Source of the DNA: Pelethousia sp002409725
GTDB lineage: Bacteria > Bacillota > Clostridia > Christensenellales > CAG-138
Length of the DNA: 55,692 nt
Assembly (NCBI GenBank): GCA_937915455.1
Contig: CALDNN010000039.1
Coordinates: forward strand, 1-55,692
Reading direction: 5' to 3'
Shown here: positions 1 through 8,569 of the stretch, piece by piece
Layout of the letters: each line of letters begins with the position of its first letter
Position numbering within the stretch: the stretch's first letter is position 1
The notes under the pieces: model-generated
What the model saw: the letters and a program-made list of their open reading frames with translations, nothing else
Database searches by the model: none
What the model was told of the DNA's origin: nothing
Translations under genes and position numbers: made by a program

Positions 1-311
1 CTATAAGCGCCAACCTGCAGGTTGTCCATTACCGACATGAAGGGGAAAAGCTTTCGTCCTTCAGGTACTTGTACAAGGCCCATATTCACCCGCTCGTGAA
101 CGGGGAGTCCGGTGATCTCCTTCCCGTCGAATTTAATGCTCCCTGATATGGGGTTTACAACCCCTGAAATGGTATTAATGGTGGTGGTTTTCCCCGCGCC
201 GTTGCTCCCCAGAAGGGCTACGATCTCCCCTTTCGCAATGTTTAGAGAAACGCCGCCGATGGCCTGAAACTGGCCGTAATTTACCTTGATCTGGTCAACT
301 TCTAACAGCAT
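1..311 (-). CDS. livF: Liv-type ABC transporter ATPase LivF, N-terminal part (runs off the left edge)
   Basis: This is the N-terminal ~103 residues of an ABC ATPase. I translated it directly from the reverse strand: it opens MLLEVDQIKVNYG and has Walker A GSNGAGKT at residues 35-42, then the LivF-type stretch PVHERVNMGLVQVPEGRKLF. The ATG at 311 follows an AGGAGG about 6 nt upstream. It is the last gene of the livK-H-M-G-F operon and starts 20 nt after livG. With LivG it should form the cytoplasmic ATPase pair of a branched-chain amino acid type importer. The signature and Walker B motifs lie outside the window, so intactness cannot be judged. Confidence 0.9.
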   Translation of the reverse strand, partial: MLLEVDQIKVNYGQFQAIGGVSLNIAKGEIVALLGSNGAGKTTTINTISGVVNPISGSIKFDGKEITGLPVHERVNMGLVQVPEGRKLFPFMSVMDNLQVGAY

Positions 312-331
312 CTTTCAGCCTCCTGCAAGCG

Positions 332-1075
332 CTAGGCGCCTTTTTCCTTTGGTGCTTTTTCGCCCAGGTAAGATTTGATAACCTCGGCATTTTCCGAAAC
401 CTCCTTCGGGGTGCCCTGCGCTATCAGCCTGCCCTGGTTCAGAACGTAAATACGTTGGGAAAGGGACATGACCGCCTTCATAACATGCTCGATGATAATG
501 ACCGTAATGCCCGAATCATTTATCTTGTGCACCAGGTCGATCACCACCTCGCTGTCCGCAGGAGTCAGCCCGGCCATAACCTCGTCTAAAAGCAGCAGCT
601 TAGGATCTGTGGCCAAGGCCCTGGCCACTTCCATCCGCTTCAACTCGGGCAGGTTCAGCTCGTTGCCGCAGGCATCCTTGCGGTGATAGAGCCCCAGAAA
701 TTCCAGGATCTCTTCCGCCTTCTTCCGTGCTCTCCCCAAATTGGGGTCTTGGATCATGGCCCCTACCATGGTGTTTTCCAATACGCTTAAGGACGCAAAG
801 GGGCGCACGATTTGATAGGTTCTGCCGATCCCCAAGTGGCAGACCTTGTGGGCGGGGAAGCCGGTAATATCCTTGCCCATAAAGCAGATGCTACCGGAGC
901 TTGGCTTGAAGGAGCCCGCAATCATATTGAACAGGGTGGTTTTGCCTGCGCCGTTGGCACCAATCAGGCCGATCAGCTCCCCTTCCCGTATCTCCATATC
1001 AACGTTATTGACCGCCGTTAGGCCGCCAAAGCATTTCTGCAGCTGGTTAATCTTGAGAATCGGAGCAGTTTCCAT
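332..1075 (-). CDS. livG: Liv-type ABC transporter ATPase LivG
   Basis: This 247-residue ABC ATPase energises the LivHM permease. Walker A is GANGAGKT at residues 39-46 and Walker B is LLLLDEVMAGL. The segment before Walker B is LPELKRMEVARAL, a variant of the usual signature that is also seen in this family. A GTG lies 9 nt further upstream in frame, but it overlaps the AGGAGG, so I chose the ATG at 1075. The gene overlaps the end of livM by 29 nt, which suggests translational coupling. The substrate is probably a branched-chain amino acid or similar small polar molecule, but the sequence does not fix it. Confidence 0.92.
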   Translation of the reverse strand: METAPILKINQLQKCFGGLTAVNNVDMEIREGELIGLIGANGAGKTTLFNMIAGSFKPSSGSICFMGKDITGFPAHKVCHLGIGRTYQIVRPFASLSVLENTMVGAMIQDPNLGRARKKAEEILEFLGLYHRKDACGNELNLPELKRMEVARALATDPKLLLLDEVMAGLTPADSEVVIDLVHKINDSGITVIIIEHVMKAVMSLSQRIYVLNQGRLIAQGTPKEVSENAEVIKSYLGEKAPKEKGA

Positions 1076-2090
1076 TCGTCGCACCTCCTACCATGGCCGC
1101 CTTGGGCTGTTTTTTGTGGACTAAAGAGCGTATCACTTTGAGAATTTCTTTATAAACGCCCTGCGGAATAAAGTAAACCACTAGCATGAAAATGGCCCCG
1201 TAAATAAACATCGACAAACCTGAAAGAGATGCGCCAAAGTTGGAGCGCAGGATTTCGTTGATCGGAACCATGAGGATCGCGCCGAGAGCAGGGCCGTATA
1301 CGGTTCCCATCCCGCCGATGACCGAGAAGAACATGATCTCGGCGGAAAGATCATAACCAAATACCCGCTGCGGATCCACAAAAATAATCAGCTGAGAGTA
1401 GAAGGCGCCGCCTAGCGCTGTCAGGAAAGCGCTGATAAACATGGCGCGCAGTTTATAGCTGGTTACGTTGACCCCCAGGGAAGCAGCCGCTTCCTGGTTG
1501 GCGTTGACCGCGGTCAGATAGTAGCCCATGCGGGAATTCTTTATGCGGTGCGTGATGAAAAGGGCAACCACCAGCATGACCAATATCGTATACAGATACC
1601 AGTGCTTATCGAGAAAGTGCATCATCAGGGGCTCCTCCCCATGCCAGGGGACATCCAATCCCCGAGCTCCGTTGATCTGGAAGCCCAGGATGGTATCGTT
1701 GGAGGTGACGATGAGGCGCAATACATGCAGCAGTGCAACAGTAGAGAGCGTAAAATAGGAACCGCGTAGCTTAAAGCAGGGATAGCCGATCATCAGCGAT
1801 ACCATGCCGGCCACCAGGCCGCCAATCAGCATGCCGATCCAGGGGCTTAGCTCCATGCTGCGGTAAAGGATGGTGGTTACATACGCGCCGATGCCGATAT
1901 AGGTGGCGTGACCCATGGAGATGGAGCCGGCAAATCCGCTTATAATGTTCCAGGAGGTAGCCCAATAAGCGTAAAGCAGAATCATGATAAAAGATTGCAG
2001 GGTATATCCGCTGGTGATGAGCTGAGAACCCAGCACCAACGACGCCAATATTCCTCCGACAATGCCCAGATTTCTTAGTTTATTTTTCAC
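1047..2090 (-). CDS. livM: Liv-type ABC transporter permease LivM
   Basis: This 347-residue integral membrane permease of the LivM family has about nine to ten hydrophobic segments. The typical SGFAGSISMGHATYIGIGAY stretch lies near residues 52-71, and the conserved coupling region FFSVIGGMGTVYGPALGA lies near residue 250. The start is a GTG preceded by AAGGAGAGG at 7-nt spacing. The hydrophilic tail is Lys-rich and slightly longer than usual. LivH ends 20 nt upstream and LivG overlaps its 3' end. LivM pairs with LivH to form the membrane channel. Confidence 0.92.
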   Translation of the reverse strand: MKNKLRNLGIVGGILASLVLGSQLITSGYTLQSFIMILLYAYWATSWNIISGFAGSISMGHATYIGIGAYVTTILYRSMELSPWIGMLIGGLVAGMVSLMIGYPCFKLRGSYFTLSTVALLHVLRLIVTSNDTILGFQINGARGLDVPWHGEEPLMMHFLDKHWYLYTILVMLVVALFITHRIKNSRMGYYLTAVNANQEAAASLGVNVTSYKLRAMFISAFLTALGGAFYSQLIIFVDPQRVFGYDLSAEIMFFSVIGGMGTVYGPALGAILMVPINEILRSNFGASLSGLSMFIYGAIFMLVVYFIPQGVYKEILKVIRSLVHKKQPKAAMVGGATNGNCSDSQD

Positions 2091-2110
2091 TGCCTAACCT
2101 CTCCTTCCGA

Positions 2111-2989
2111 TCAATCCGTCTCCTTGCCCAGAAGGCCGGTAGGCCGCAAGAGCAAGATGATTACGAACAGCAGGAATAGCAGCGCCTGGGCATAGGAATC
2201 CGTAGTGAAAATGCCGCCGACTTTTTCGATTACACCCACCAGAAGGCCGCCCAGCAGCGCGCCGGGAACACTTCCCTTTCCCCCTAAAACCACGATAACA
2301 AAGGACTTAAACCCGAAAGTAAGGCCGAGGCTGGGTGAATAGGGGAAGAAAGGAATCAGGGCGGATGCGCTAATTCCCACCAGCGCCAAGCCAATGCCAA
2401 AGGCGATGGCATAAATCCGTTCTTCGTTGATTCCCATCAGCTTGGCAGCCGACCGGTTTTGAGAGGTTGCCCGCAGTGCGCGCCCGGTTTCGCTTCTTTG
2501 AAGGAATATATACAGGGCGGCCGTACAGGTTATAGCGATTAAGAAAGCAACCAACCTGGGGGTCGTAAAGAAAAACTCGCCAATATTGAAAGAAGCGTTG
2601 CTATATTTTGTAGCGACCACCTGCGTGTCCGAGCTGAAGATCATGGTAACGCCGTTGCTCAGCACCAAGCCCAGCCCCGCGGTAAACAGCAGGACGCGGC
2701 GCGGTTCGCGGGTATTATCTTTTTGAATGATGCGGTTGAGAACGCCTTTTTGCAGGCTGTATCCAACGAGAAACATGATGGGGCCTGTAATCAATATGGT
2801 CAGATATGGATTCATCCCCAAAGAAGTAATGCATATGCTGGCCAGATACATGGAAACCATCAAAAACTCGCCGTGGGCCCAGTTTACCATACGCATGACT
2901 CCAAACGCGAGACTCAGCCCTACGGCGATGGCGGCATATAGTCCGCCCAGCAACAATCCATCTATTATAGCCTGGGTATACAGAACCAT
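2111..2989 (-). CDS. livH: Liv-type ABC transporter permease LivH
   Basis: This 292-residue permease of the LivH family starts LYTQAIIDGLLLGGLYAAIAVGLSLAFGVM (shown here as segments: TQAIIDGLLLGG, then AVGLSLAFGVM). The family motif NWAHGEF is at about residues 36-42, and the coupling region VIVVLGGKGSVPGALLGG lies near residue 230. ATG at 2989 has GGAGG 6-10 nt upstream. It sits between livK (171 nt away) and livM (20 nt). With LivM it forms the inner-membrane channel. Nothing in it looks broken. Confidence 0.93.
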   Translation of the reverse strand: MVLYTQAIIDGLLLGGLYAAIAVGLSLAFGVMRMVNWAHGEFLMVSMYLASICITSLGMNPYLTILITGPIMFLVGYSLQKGVLNRIIQKDNTREPRRVLLFTAGLGLVLSNGVTMIFSSDTQVVATKYSNASFNIGEFFFTTPRLVAFLIAITCTAALYIFLQRSETGRALRATSQNRSAAKLMGINEERIYAIAFGIGLALVGISASALIPFFPYSPSLGLTFGFKSFVIVVLGGKGSVPGALLGGLLVGVIEKVGGIFTTDSYAQALLFLLFVIILLLRPTGLLGKETD

Positions 2990-3160
2990 AACATTCCTCC
3001 GTGAACATGCTTTGGTTATCCGTTATCCGAATCCCCGCCCCGCTAGGGCAAGATGATCCGGCTTATGGGAAACGCTGCGTCCCTTCCATCTGACAGGAGA
3101 GGGACACAGCCTTTCTTCTCTATTTATGGGAGCAATGCTCCAACCTTGCGGCCGCCCGCT

Positions 3161-4498
3161 TTAGCGCTGGCTCCAATCGGGAGCGGGATAAACGGCGGGG
3201 TTATTATCGCCCAGCATCTCAAAGGGATATACCACAACAAATTCGCCGTTAAGAATCTGGGTCATGGTAACCTCAGAGTAGATGTTCTGGTTTTGCATGC
3301 CCATCAGCTCGCCGAATTTCACGCCCTTATAGGGGTGGAGCGCCAGCGCGGGGTGGCCCGGCTTGATGTCGGTTTCCTGAATCGCTTTGTGAATGGCTGC
3401 GGGGTCGCTGCTGGCGGCGCGCTCGATGGCGTCTACTACCACGGCTGCGCCCAGGTAGCCGTTAGCGCTGAATTCATCCATGTCAAAGCCCATCAGCGCT
3501 TTGTATTGCTCGTTGATGGCTTTAGCTTCATCGCCAAGGTGGGCGAGAAGGCCGCTGTTCCAGCCGGTGCTGCCGTAGATATACTCGGCGTTGGTCCCCG
3601 CTTTTTCGATGAAATCACCGGCGGCAAAACCGCTGCCGGAAGAAACGATGGTATTGCTGAGCTTATAGTCGGCCATTTGCTGGGTGAAGAGCAACGCATC
3701 ATTCACATAGGAGCAGGGGACGACCACATCGGGGTTGGCAGCCTTGATCTTATTGATGATAGAGCTCATATCGGCGGTGTTGGCCGCGTAGGATTCGCTC
3801 ACCACGATCTCGGCATCAGGATAATTTTGCGTAAGGTAATTGGTAACGGCGGTCAGCGTACCGTTCCCCCAGTCCGTATTTTCCGCGATGATGGCCCATT
3901 TCATAGGCTTTTGGCCCAGCTTTTTTTCACCCAGGCCCATGGACATTTCCACGATGGCGCGGGCGTTGTTGCCGGTAGCATGGTTGGCACGGAAGGTATA
4001 CTGATATCCTTTTTGCAAGATAGAGTCCTCGGTGCTGTTAACAAGCATATAGGGAATTTGGTATTTTTCGGCGATGGGGGCCGTGGCGGCACCCACTGCG
4101 CTGTTGTAGGGCCCAATGATGACGGAAACGCCCTGCTGCTGGATCAACCGTTCCATTTCGGTGACACCCACGTCAGGCTTGCCCGTGGTATCGGCAAAAA
4201 TCATCTCGATCTTGGCGCCGCCCATGGATTGAATGCCGCCGGCTTCATTATAGTTGTTGATATACATCTCAACCCCGGCGCGCTGGCGGCTGCCTGCGTT
4301 AACGGAATCGCCCGAGTTGGGGAGGAGTACGCCTACTTTGATGGTTTCCGCACTGCCTTCATCGGCGCTTTGTGTATTATCACTGCTGCTGTCGGCGGGA
4401 GCCGGCGTTGCCGCGCTGTCACTAGGTTGCTGCCCGCATGCAATGAGGGAAAGGGCAAGCGCCAAAGTCAAAAAAATTGCCAGAAACTTTTTCATCAT
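3161..4498 (-). CDS. livK: Liv-type ABC transporter substrate-binding lipoprotein
   Basis: This is a periplasmic-binding-protein-like type I fold (Peripla_BP_6, ANF-receptor-like), 445 residues from ATG 4498. A signal peptide ends in lipobox LIAC, followed by a Ser/Asp-rich linker and then the mature start IKVGVLLPNSGDSVNAG, which is typical for LivK proteins. The frame is open 18 nt further upstream, but GGGAGA lies just before ATG 4498; a second ATG at 4495 is equally possible. It is the first gene of the minus-strand operon, with a 243-nt leader from a TTGACA/TATAGT promoter. In this family the lipoprotein sets substrate choice. The neighbouring sugar kinase leaves open that the ligand is not an amino acid. 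Confidence 0.92.
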   Translation of the reverse strand: MMKKFLAIFLTLALALSLIACGQQPSDSAATPAPADSSSDNTQSADEGSAETIKVGVLLPNSGDSVNAGSRQRAGVEMYINNYNEAGGIQSMGGAKIEMIFADTTGKPDVGVTEMERLIQQQGVSVIIGPYNSAVGAATAPIAEKYQIPYMLVNSTEDSILQKGYQYTFRANHATGNNARAIVEMSMGLGEKKLGQKPMKWAIIAENTDWGNGTLTAVTNYLTQNYPDAEIVVSESYAANTADMSSIINKIKAANPDVVVPCSYVNDALLFTQQMADYKLSNTIVSSGSGFAAGDFIEKAGTNAEYIYGSTGWNSGLLAHLGDEAKAINEQYKALMGFDMDEFSANGYLGAAVVVDAIERAASSDPAAIHKAIQETDIKPGHPALALHPYKGVKFGELMGMQNQNIYSEVTMTQILNGEFVVVYPFEMLGDNNPAVYPAPDWSQR

Positions 4499-4520
4499 GT
4501 TATCTCCCTTAATCAATCAA

Positions 4521-4558
4521 TAATGTGGATCAGTGTGAATCAGTATTAATGTGGATCA
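4521..4558. repeat. 12-bp direct repeat in the livK leader
   Basis: TAATGTGGATCA occurs at 4521-4532 and again at 4547-4558, with a related GTGTGAATCA between them. The pair lies just upstream of livK, between its promoter and its start codon. Two spaced copies could be a regulator-binding site. No palindrome is visible, so function is inference only. Confidence 0.4.
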
Positions 4559-4740
4559 ATCGTTTACATTTGTGGTATTCTAAAATGCCGGCTGGGTATG
4601 ATCCCCCCTCTCTTCCATATTAAAACATCCTCTTGGCCCTTGCCAATCAACTTATAGAAATTATTTTCTTCATTTTGATTATGCTTCTTTTTTGACGAAA
4701 TACCGGGGGTCTGTTTTCCTTTTCTTATTAAACTTTATCA

Positions 4741-4769
4741 ACTATATCATTTCAATTCATCGGTGTCAA
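4741..4769 (-). promoter_or_regulatory. Promoter of the first liv operon
   Basis: Read on the minus strand, TTGACA (4764-4769) and TATAGT (4741-4746) are separated by 17 nt, close to the sigma-A consensus. It points at livK and gives a leader of about 235 nt. The 418-bp gap 4499-4916 otherwise holds only the 12-bp repeats and the opposite-facing promoter. Confidence 0.7.
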
Positions 4770-4804
4770 TGATTTTCATTTTCTTGGTTATTTTGAATTA
4801 TTGT

Positions 4805-4833
4805 TTGTGAAAAGGCAAGATACATGCTATACT
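4805..4833 (+). promoter_or_regulatory. Promoter of the FGGY kinase / dehydrogenase pair
   Basis: TTGTGA (4805-4810) and TATACT (4828-4833) are separated by 17 nt. The start codon of the kinase is about 80 nt downstream. Its -35 is only 35 bp from that of the divergent liv promoter, so both units could respond to one regulator binding between them. Confidence 0.65.
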
Positions 4834-4916
4834 AATGAAAAGTATATTCAATGCGTTTATTAAGGCTGACTACGAAGCCATGACCAATAAAAAATAATTG
4901 CCTGGGAGAAGTCGCT

Positions 4917-6440
4917 ATGCAACAATTAATGGGTGTAGATTTTGGCACGGGAGGGTGCAAAGCAACAATCATTAACGCAAAGGGGGAGATTCTGGCAACC
5001 GCTTTTTCCGAATATCCCTCCTCTCACCTCCATCCGGGATGGTCGGAACAGGATCCCCAGCTATGGATCAAGGCGTTTGATGAAGTGGTTGCCTCATGCT
5101 TGTCAAATGAAATGGTGAGCGCGCAGCAGATTGCGGGCATTGGATTTTCCGCTTCCACGCACAACGCCGTTCTAACAGACAGGGATGGAAATGTGATCCG
5201 CCCCTGTATTATGTGGAACGACCAGCGAAGCGCGGATATCGCTAAACGCCTGGACCGGGAGCATGGGGATTCGATCTTCAAAATTTCCATGCAGCACCCC
5301 ACTGCCACCTGGACCATGCCCCAGCTGCAATGGGTGCGGGAAAACGAGCCGGAAAACTATGCCCGCATCCACCGCATCTTCTTTATCAAGGATTATGTAC
5401 GCTATATGGTTACAGGCGATTGGTGCACCGATCATGTGGACGCCCAGGGTAGCCTCCTTTACGATGCGGCCAATTGGAAATGGTCTGAAGAACTGTGCGC
5501 CATTATCGGCCTTGATCCCGCCGTATTGCCCCCGGTCAAGCGTTCCAAGGAAATCATCGGCTGCGTAAACCAAGCTACCGCTCTGCGCACCGGCCTTCGG
5601 GAAGGGACTCCTGTGATTGCCGGGTGCAGCGATACCGCCGCGGAGGATTACGGCTCAGGGGCAGTGGAGGAAGGGCAGCTGCTGGTCAAACTAGCCACAG
5701 CGGGCAATGTAAACGTCATTTTCAACGGGAGCCATCCCCACCCTAAAACCTACACCTACCCTTATGCGGTGGAGGGCATGTGGTATACAGTAACCGGCAC
5801 CTGCTCCAGCGCCTCTTCCTATCGATGGCTCCGGGACGCCTTGTATCAGGTCGAGAAAGAACAGTGCGACGCCCAGGAGACCGACGTTTATCAAAAGATG
5901 GACGAGGATGCTTCCCAATCCCCTGCCGGTGCCCGAGGTCTCATTTTCCATCCCTATATATTAGGGGAACGCTGCCCCTATTTCAGCGGCAATTTCCGGG
6001 CAAACTTCTTTGGGGTAAGTGTCGTTCACGAAAAGAAGCACTTCGCTCGGGCCGTTTTGGAGGGCGTCGCCTATAGCCTTTATGATTGCTACCAGGTTGT
6101 GCGGGAGCTGGAGGGCGCGGCCGCAACAGAAATCTGCCTGATCGGCGGCGGTGCGAAAAGCCCTCTGTGGTGCCAGATTATCTCGGATGTGTTTGGGATG
6201 CCTGTCAACCGCCCCCTCATTGACGACTCCTCCTTTGGCGGCGCTCTGCTGGCAGGGGTAGGGGTAGGCCTTTTCCCTGATGAGATCACGGCGGTGCGGC
6301 AATGCAACCGCAATAAATCGCGCTACGAACCCAATATGAAGAACCACGATTTTTATGTAAAGCTCTTTGGCCTTTATCAGAAGGTCGTTGCGGCGGTGGC
6401 TCCCATTTGGGATGAGCTGGCCGGCATCGCAAACCAATAG
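4917..6440 (+). CDS. FGGY-family carbohydrate kinase (xylulokinase-like)
   Basis: This 507-residue kinase has the normal length for the FGGY family (two RNase-H-like lobes). The N-terminal phosphate motif is GVDFGTGGCKA at residues 6-16. The sugar-loop MWNDQRS follows near residue 99, the catalytic-base region GCSDTAAEDYGSGAV near 237, and the C-terminal adenosine motif IGGGAKSPLWCQIISD near 406. It should transfer phosphate from ATP to a ketose or polyol in the cytoplasm. The closest resemblance is xylulokinase, but the exact sugar cannot be read. GGGAGA precedes ATG 4917. It is followed after 75 nt by a GldA-like dehydrogenase, which together suggests a small polyol or ketose catabolic unit. 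Confidence 0.85.
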   Translation: MQQLMGVDFGTGGCKATIINAKGEILATAFSEYPSSHLHPGWSEQDPQLWIKAFDEVVASCLSNEMVSAQQIAGIGFSASTHNAVLTDRDGNVIRPCIMWNDQRSADIAKRLDREHGDSIFKISMQHPTATWTMPQLQWVRENEPENYARIHRIFFIKDYVRYMVTGDWCTDHVDAQGSLLYDAANWKWSEELCAIIGLDPAVLPPVKRSKEIIGCVNQATALRTGLREGTPVIAGCSDTAAEDYGSGAVEEGQLLVKLATAGNVNVIFNGSHPHPKTYTYPYAVEGMWYTVTGTCSSASSYRWLRDALYQVEKEQCDAQETDVYQKMDEDASQSPAGARGLIFHPYILGERCPYFSGNFRANFFGVSVVHEKKHFARAVLEGVAYSLYDCYQVVRELEGAAATEICLIGGGAKSPLWCQIISDVFGMPVNRPLIDDSSFGGALLAGVGVGLFPDEITAVRQCNRNKSRYEPNMKNHDFYVKLFGLYQKVVAAVAPIWDELAGIANQ

Positions 6441-6515
6441 CCCGCCCGGTTTAGAGCATTTTACCGGCATTTTATTAGCATTTTATTTAGAATGCAGAAT
6501 AGGAGATGTTTTATT

Positions 6516-7643
6516 ATGGCTACAACAGTACAATCCACGACCCGGGCGTTTGCCTGCCCCCTAAAATACATCCAGGGTCCGGGAGAATTCGACAGGCTGG
6601 AAAGCTACACCAACGTTTTTGGCAGCCACGTTTTGTTTGTAATTGACGGGTTTTTGTATGAGGATCTAAAAGCCCGCCTGGGGAAAGCCTATGCTTCTAC
6701 CTCCTCGACTTTTACGGCGCTAAAGTTCGGCGGGGAATGCTGCGCGGAGGAGTTCCAACGTCTTGCAACCCAGGCCCGATCCGGCTGTGACGTCCTCGTG
6801 GGCATAGGCGGCGGCAAAACCATGGACACCGCAAAAATCGTCGCTAATGAACTGGATCTGCCTTTGATCATTGTCCCCAGCTCCGCTTCTACCGATGCGC
6901 CCACCTCCGCCATGTCTGTGGTTTATACGAAGGACGGCGTTTATGTTAAGAATGTACGCCACAAACGCCATGCCTCGCTGGTTCTTTTGGATACCGAGAT
7001 CATTGCCAAAGCGCCGATCCGCTTTTTTGTGGCGGGCATGGGCGATGCCTTGGCCACATATATCGAGTCCATGGCCAATGAAAGGTCCGACTCCCCCAAC
7101 CTCATCGGCAAAGGCTACCGCCGTACCAAGGCTAGCATGGCCCTTTCCAAGCTTAGCTACGAAATCTTGATGGCGGATGGGATAAACGCCAAGATGGCCC
7201 TTGAAGCCGGCGCACGCACCGAGGCAGTGGAAAACGTCATCGAAGCCAACACCCTGCTAAGCGGCCTGGGTTTTGAAAACGCGGGACTCTCCTGTGCCCA
7301 CGGCATCCATTCCGGCCTTACGGCGCTGCCAGAGACCCATAAGTACCTCCATGGGGAAAAGGTCGCCTTCGGCATCGTTTGCCAGCTGGTTTTGGAAAAC
7401 GGGCCGGACCACCTTATTGATGAAGTGCTACGCTTCATGGTAGCTGTGGGCCTTCCCTGTACGCTGGAAGAATTGGGCGTTGAAGCCAATGAGGCCAATG
7501 TGCGCACCATCGCGCATCAAACCGCTGTGGAAAACAAGCTGATCCAATCGGAGCCTTTCCTCATCGGCGAGGAGCAGGTTTATAACGCTATTTTGGGTGC
7601 CAACGCCCTGGGCCAAAAATACAGGGCGGCCGCACGCCGCTAA
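6516..7643 (+). CDS. Glycerol-dehydrogenase-like (GldA family) metal-dependent oxidoreductase
   Basis: This 375-residue member of the iron/zinc-containing alcohol dehydrogenase superfamily is most like glycerol dehydrogenase. Motifs visible are NAD-binding GIGGGKTMDTAKI, the family stretch SASTDAPTSAMSVVY, metal-ligand Asp in GMGDALATYIES, and the two metal-ligand histidines in HGIHSGL and HLHGEKVAFG. I chose ATG 6516, which has AGGAGAT 8 nt upstream, over an in-frame ATG at 6492. It probably oxidises a polyol to a ketone with NAD+. With the kinase upstream, an oxidation-then-phosphorylation route is plausible, with substrate unknown. Confidence 0.85.
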   Translation: MATTVQSTTRAFACPLKYIQGPGEFDRLESYTNVFGSHVLFVIDGFLYEDLKARLGKAYASTSSTFTALKFGGECCAEEFQRLATQARSGCDVLVGIGGGKTMDTAKIVANELDLPLIIVPSSASTDAPTSAMSVVYTKDGVYVKNVRHKRHASLVLLDTEIIAKAPIRFFVAGMGDALATYIESMANERSDSPNLIGKGYRRTKASMALSKLSYEILMADGINAKMALEAGARTEAVENVIEANTLLSGLGFENAGLSCAHGIHSGLTALPETHKYLHGEKVAFGIVCQLVLENGPDHLIDEVLRFMVAVGLPCTLEELGVEANEANVRTIAHQTAVENKLIQSEPFLIGEEQVYNAILGANALGQKYRAAARR

Positions 7644-7759
7644 CCCTCCGCCTAAAGGGAAGCCATACCCCTCAAGGAACGGCGCCTTCAGCTCCCGCGC
7701 TGCCCCGCACATCCGCTTGGACGATAACGGCGGAAACAGCCGCCAGGCCCGTCTATGCG

Positions 7760-7790
7760 GGCACCGCAGAATTGCGGCGCCGTTTCTTGT
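7760..7790 (+). terminator. Possible terminator of the kinase-dehydrogenase unit
   Basis: A GGCxCCGC / GCGGxGCC stem with a 6-nt loop is followed by GTTTCTTG, a weak T-rich tail. It lies 117 nt after the dehydrogenase stop. Confidence 0.4.
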
Positions 7791-7835
7791 ATAAATAAAA
7801 CATAGGAAAGGGGCATGGCCGACGCTAGCCAAGTA

Positions 7836-7869
7836 AAGTGCCGCCAGGCTGGATAGCCTGGCGGCACTT
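7836..7869. other. Strong 15-bp hairpin upstream of sigK
   Basis: A perfect 15-bp inverted repeat (AAGTGCCGCCAGGCT and its complement) with loop GGAT. No T-run follows on either strand, so it is not a classical intrinsic terminator. It separates the dehydrogenase from sigK. The rest of 7644-7929 shows no gene. Confidence 0.6.
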
Positions 7870-7929
7870 GCGCATAATCCCGAAAAGAGAGACATAAGCT
7901 GATACACCCTGATCTTGGGAGGTGTATCC

Positions 7930-8349
7930 ATGCTGGACGCGATCCTCAACCTGGCCCGGGAGATCTTATTCTTCGCGGGCTATGTGAGCGGGGGCTGCTC
8001 GTTTCCGCCCCAGCTCTCGCCGGAAGAGGAAAAAGATCTGATTGAGCGCCTGGCCCGGGGGGATCAGGAGGCACGCTGCAAGCTGATCGAGCATAACCTG
8101 CGGCTGGTGGCCCACATTGCCAAGAAATACAGCGCCCCCCGCCGGGATGCGGACGACCTGATCTCTATCGGTACCGTGGGGCTGATCAAGGCAGTTTCCA
8201 CCTTCAAGGCCGATAAGGGCAATACCCTCGCCACCTACGCAGCCCGCTGCATCGAAAATCCAATCCTATCACACTGTCTGCATCGCTTGCCCCTTACCAA
8301 TCTATCGCTGCAAAGCCCTGCCGCTATGACAACTGCTTGGATACGGTAA
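7930..8349 (+). CDS. sigK: RNA polymerase sigma-K factor, 5' half, interrupted by a skin-like element
   Basis: This is the N-terminal half of the late mother-cell sporulation sigma factor. ATG 7930 follows GGGAGGT. Residues 1-110 match SigK: a short pro-like hydrophobic start (LNLAREILFFAGYVSGG), then region 1.2/2 with EHNLRLVAHIAKKY, DADDLISIGTVGLIKA and ATYAARCIEN. After AAT 8257-8259 the homology stops. The frame then reads 29 element-encoded residues to TAA 8347. In the unrearranged chromosome this gives a 139-residue product without regions 3 and 4, which should be inactive. The 3' half lies at 17998-18354 in a compatible frame. Confidence 0.93.
   Translation: MLDAILNLAREILFFAGYVSGGCSFPPQLSPEEEKDLIERLARGDQEARCKLIEHNLRLVAHIAKKYSAPRRDADDLISIGTVGLIKAVSTFKADKGNTLATYAARCIENPILSHCLHRLPLTNLSLQSPAAMTTAWIR
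8254..8286. other. Left attachment site of the sigK element
   Basis: GAA-AAT (codons E109, N110) meets the element here; AAT at 8257-8259 is the probable crossover core. An arm at 8263-8286 (ATCCT...GCATCGC) is an imperfect inverted copy of the arm at 17967-17990. The shared ATCCT on both sides is an alternative crossover point, and that choice would also stay in frame. Confidence 0.7.
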
Positions 8350-8353
8350 GTAA

Positions 8354-8569
8354 TCGTATCGCTTTTATCGTTTAGATGCAGGGTTAATCCAGCACCAGCT
8401 TGCTACTGAAATAAGTCGAAGCCGTGACACCGTGCTAAATATTGAGAAACGGCCAGAGCTTGTAACCCTTGATGAAACCGGATTTTTTCCTACAAGTGCT
8501 TTACTACGCCCGTTTGTCAAGCAAACAAGAATAGGGTACGACCTGGAACTGATCCTCGTTGGTATGTAG
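8354..8569 (+). pseudogene. Remnant of an XRE-type helix-turn-helix regulator
   Basis: The frame opens straight after a stop at 8351-8353 and has no start codon at its head. Its first ~30 codons read SYRFYRLDAGLIQHQLATEI then SRSRDTVLNIEK, which fits the XRE pattern (R..aGLtQ.qLA..igiSr.TV..iEk). The rest has no recognisable fold and overlaps the end of the opposite-strand deacetylase. I infer a decayed regulator at the element's left end. Confidence 0.4.

Noticed and set aside
3053..4549. 498-codon open frame on the plus strand opposite livK
   Set aside because: It mirrors the lipoprotein gene, has no ribosome-binding site or domain, and its composition is what GC-rich antisense codons produce.
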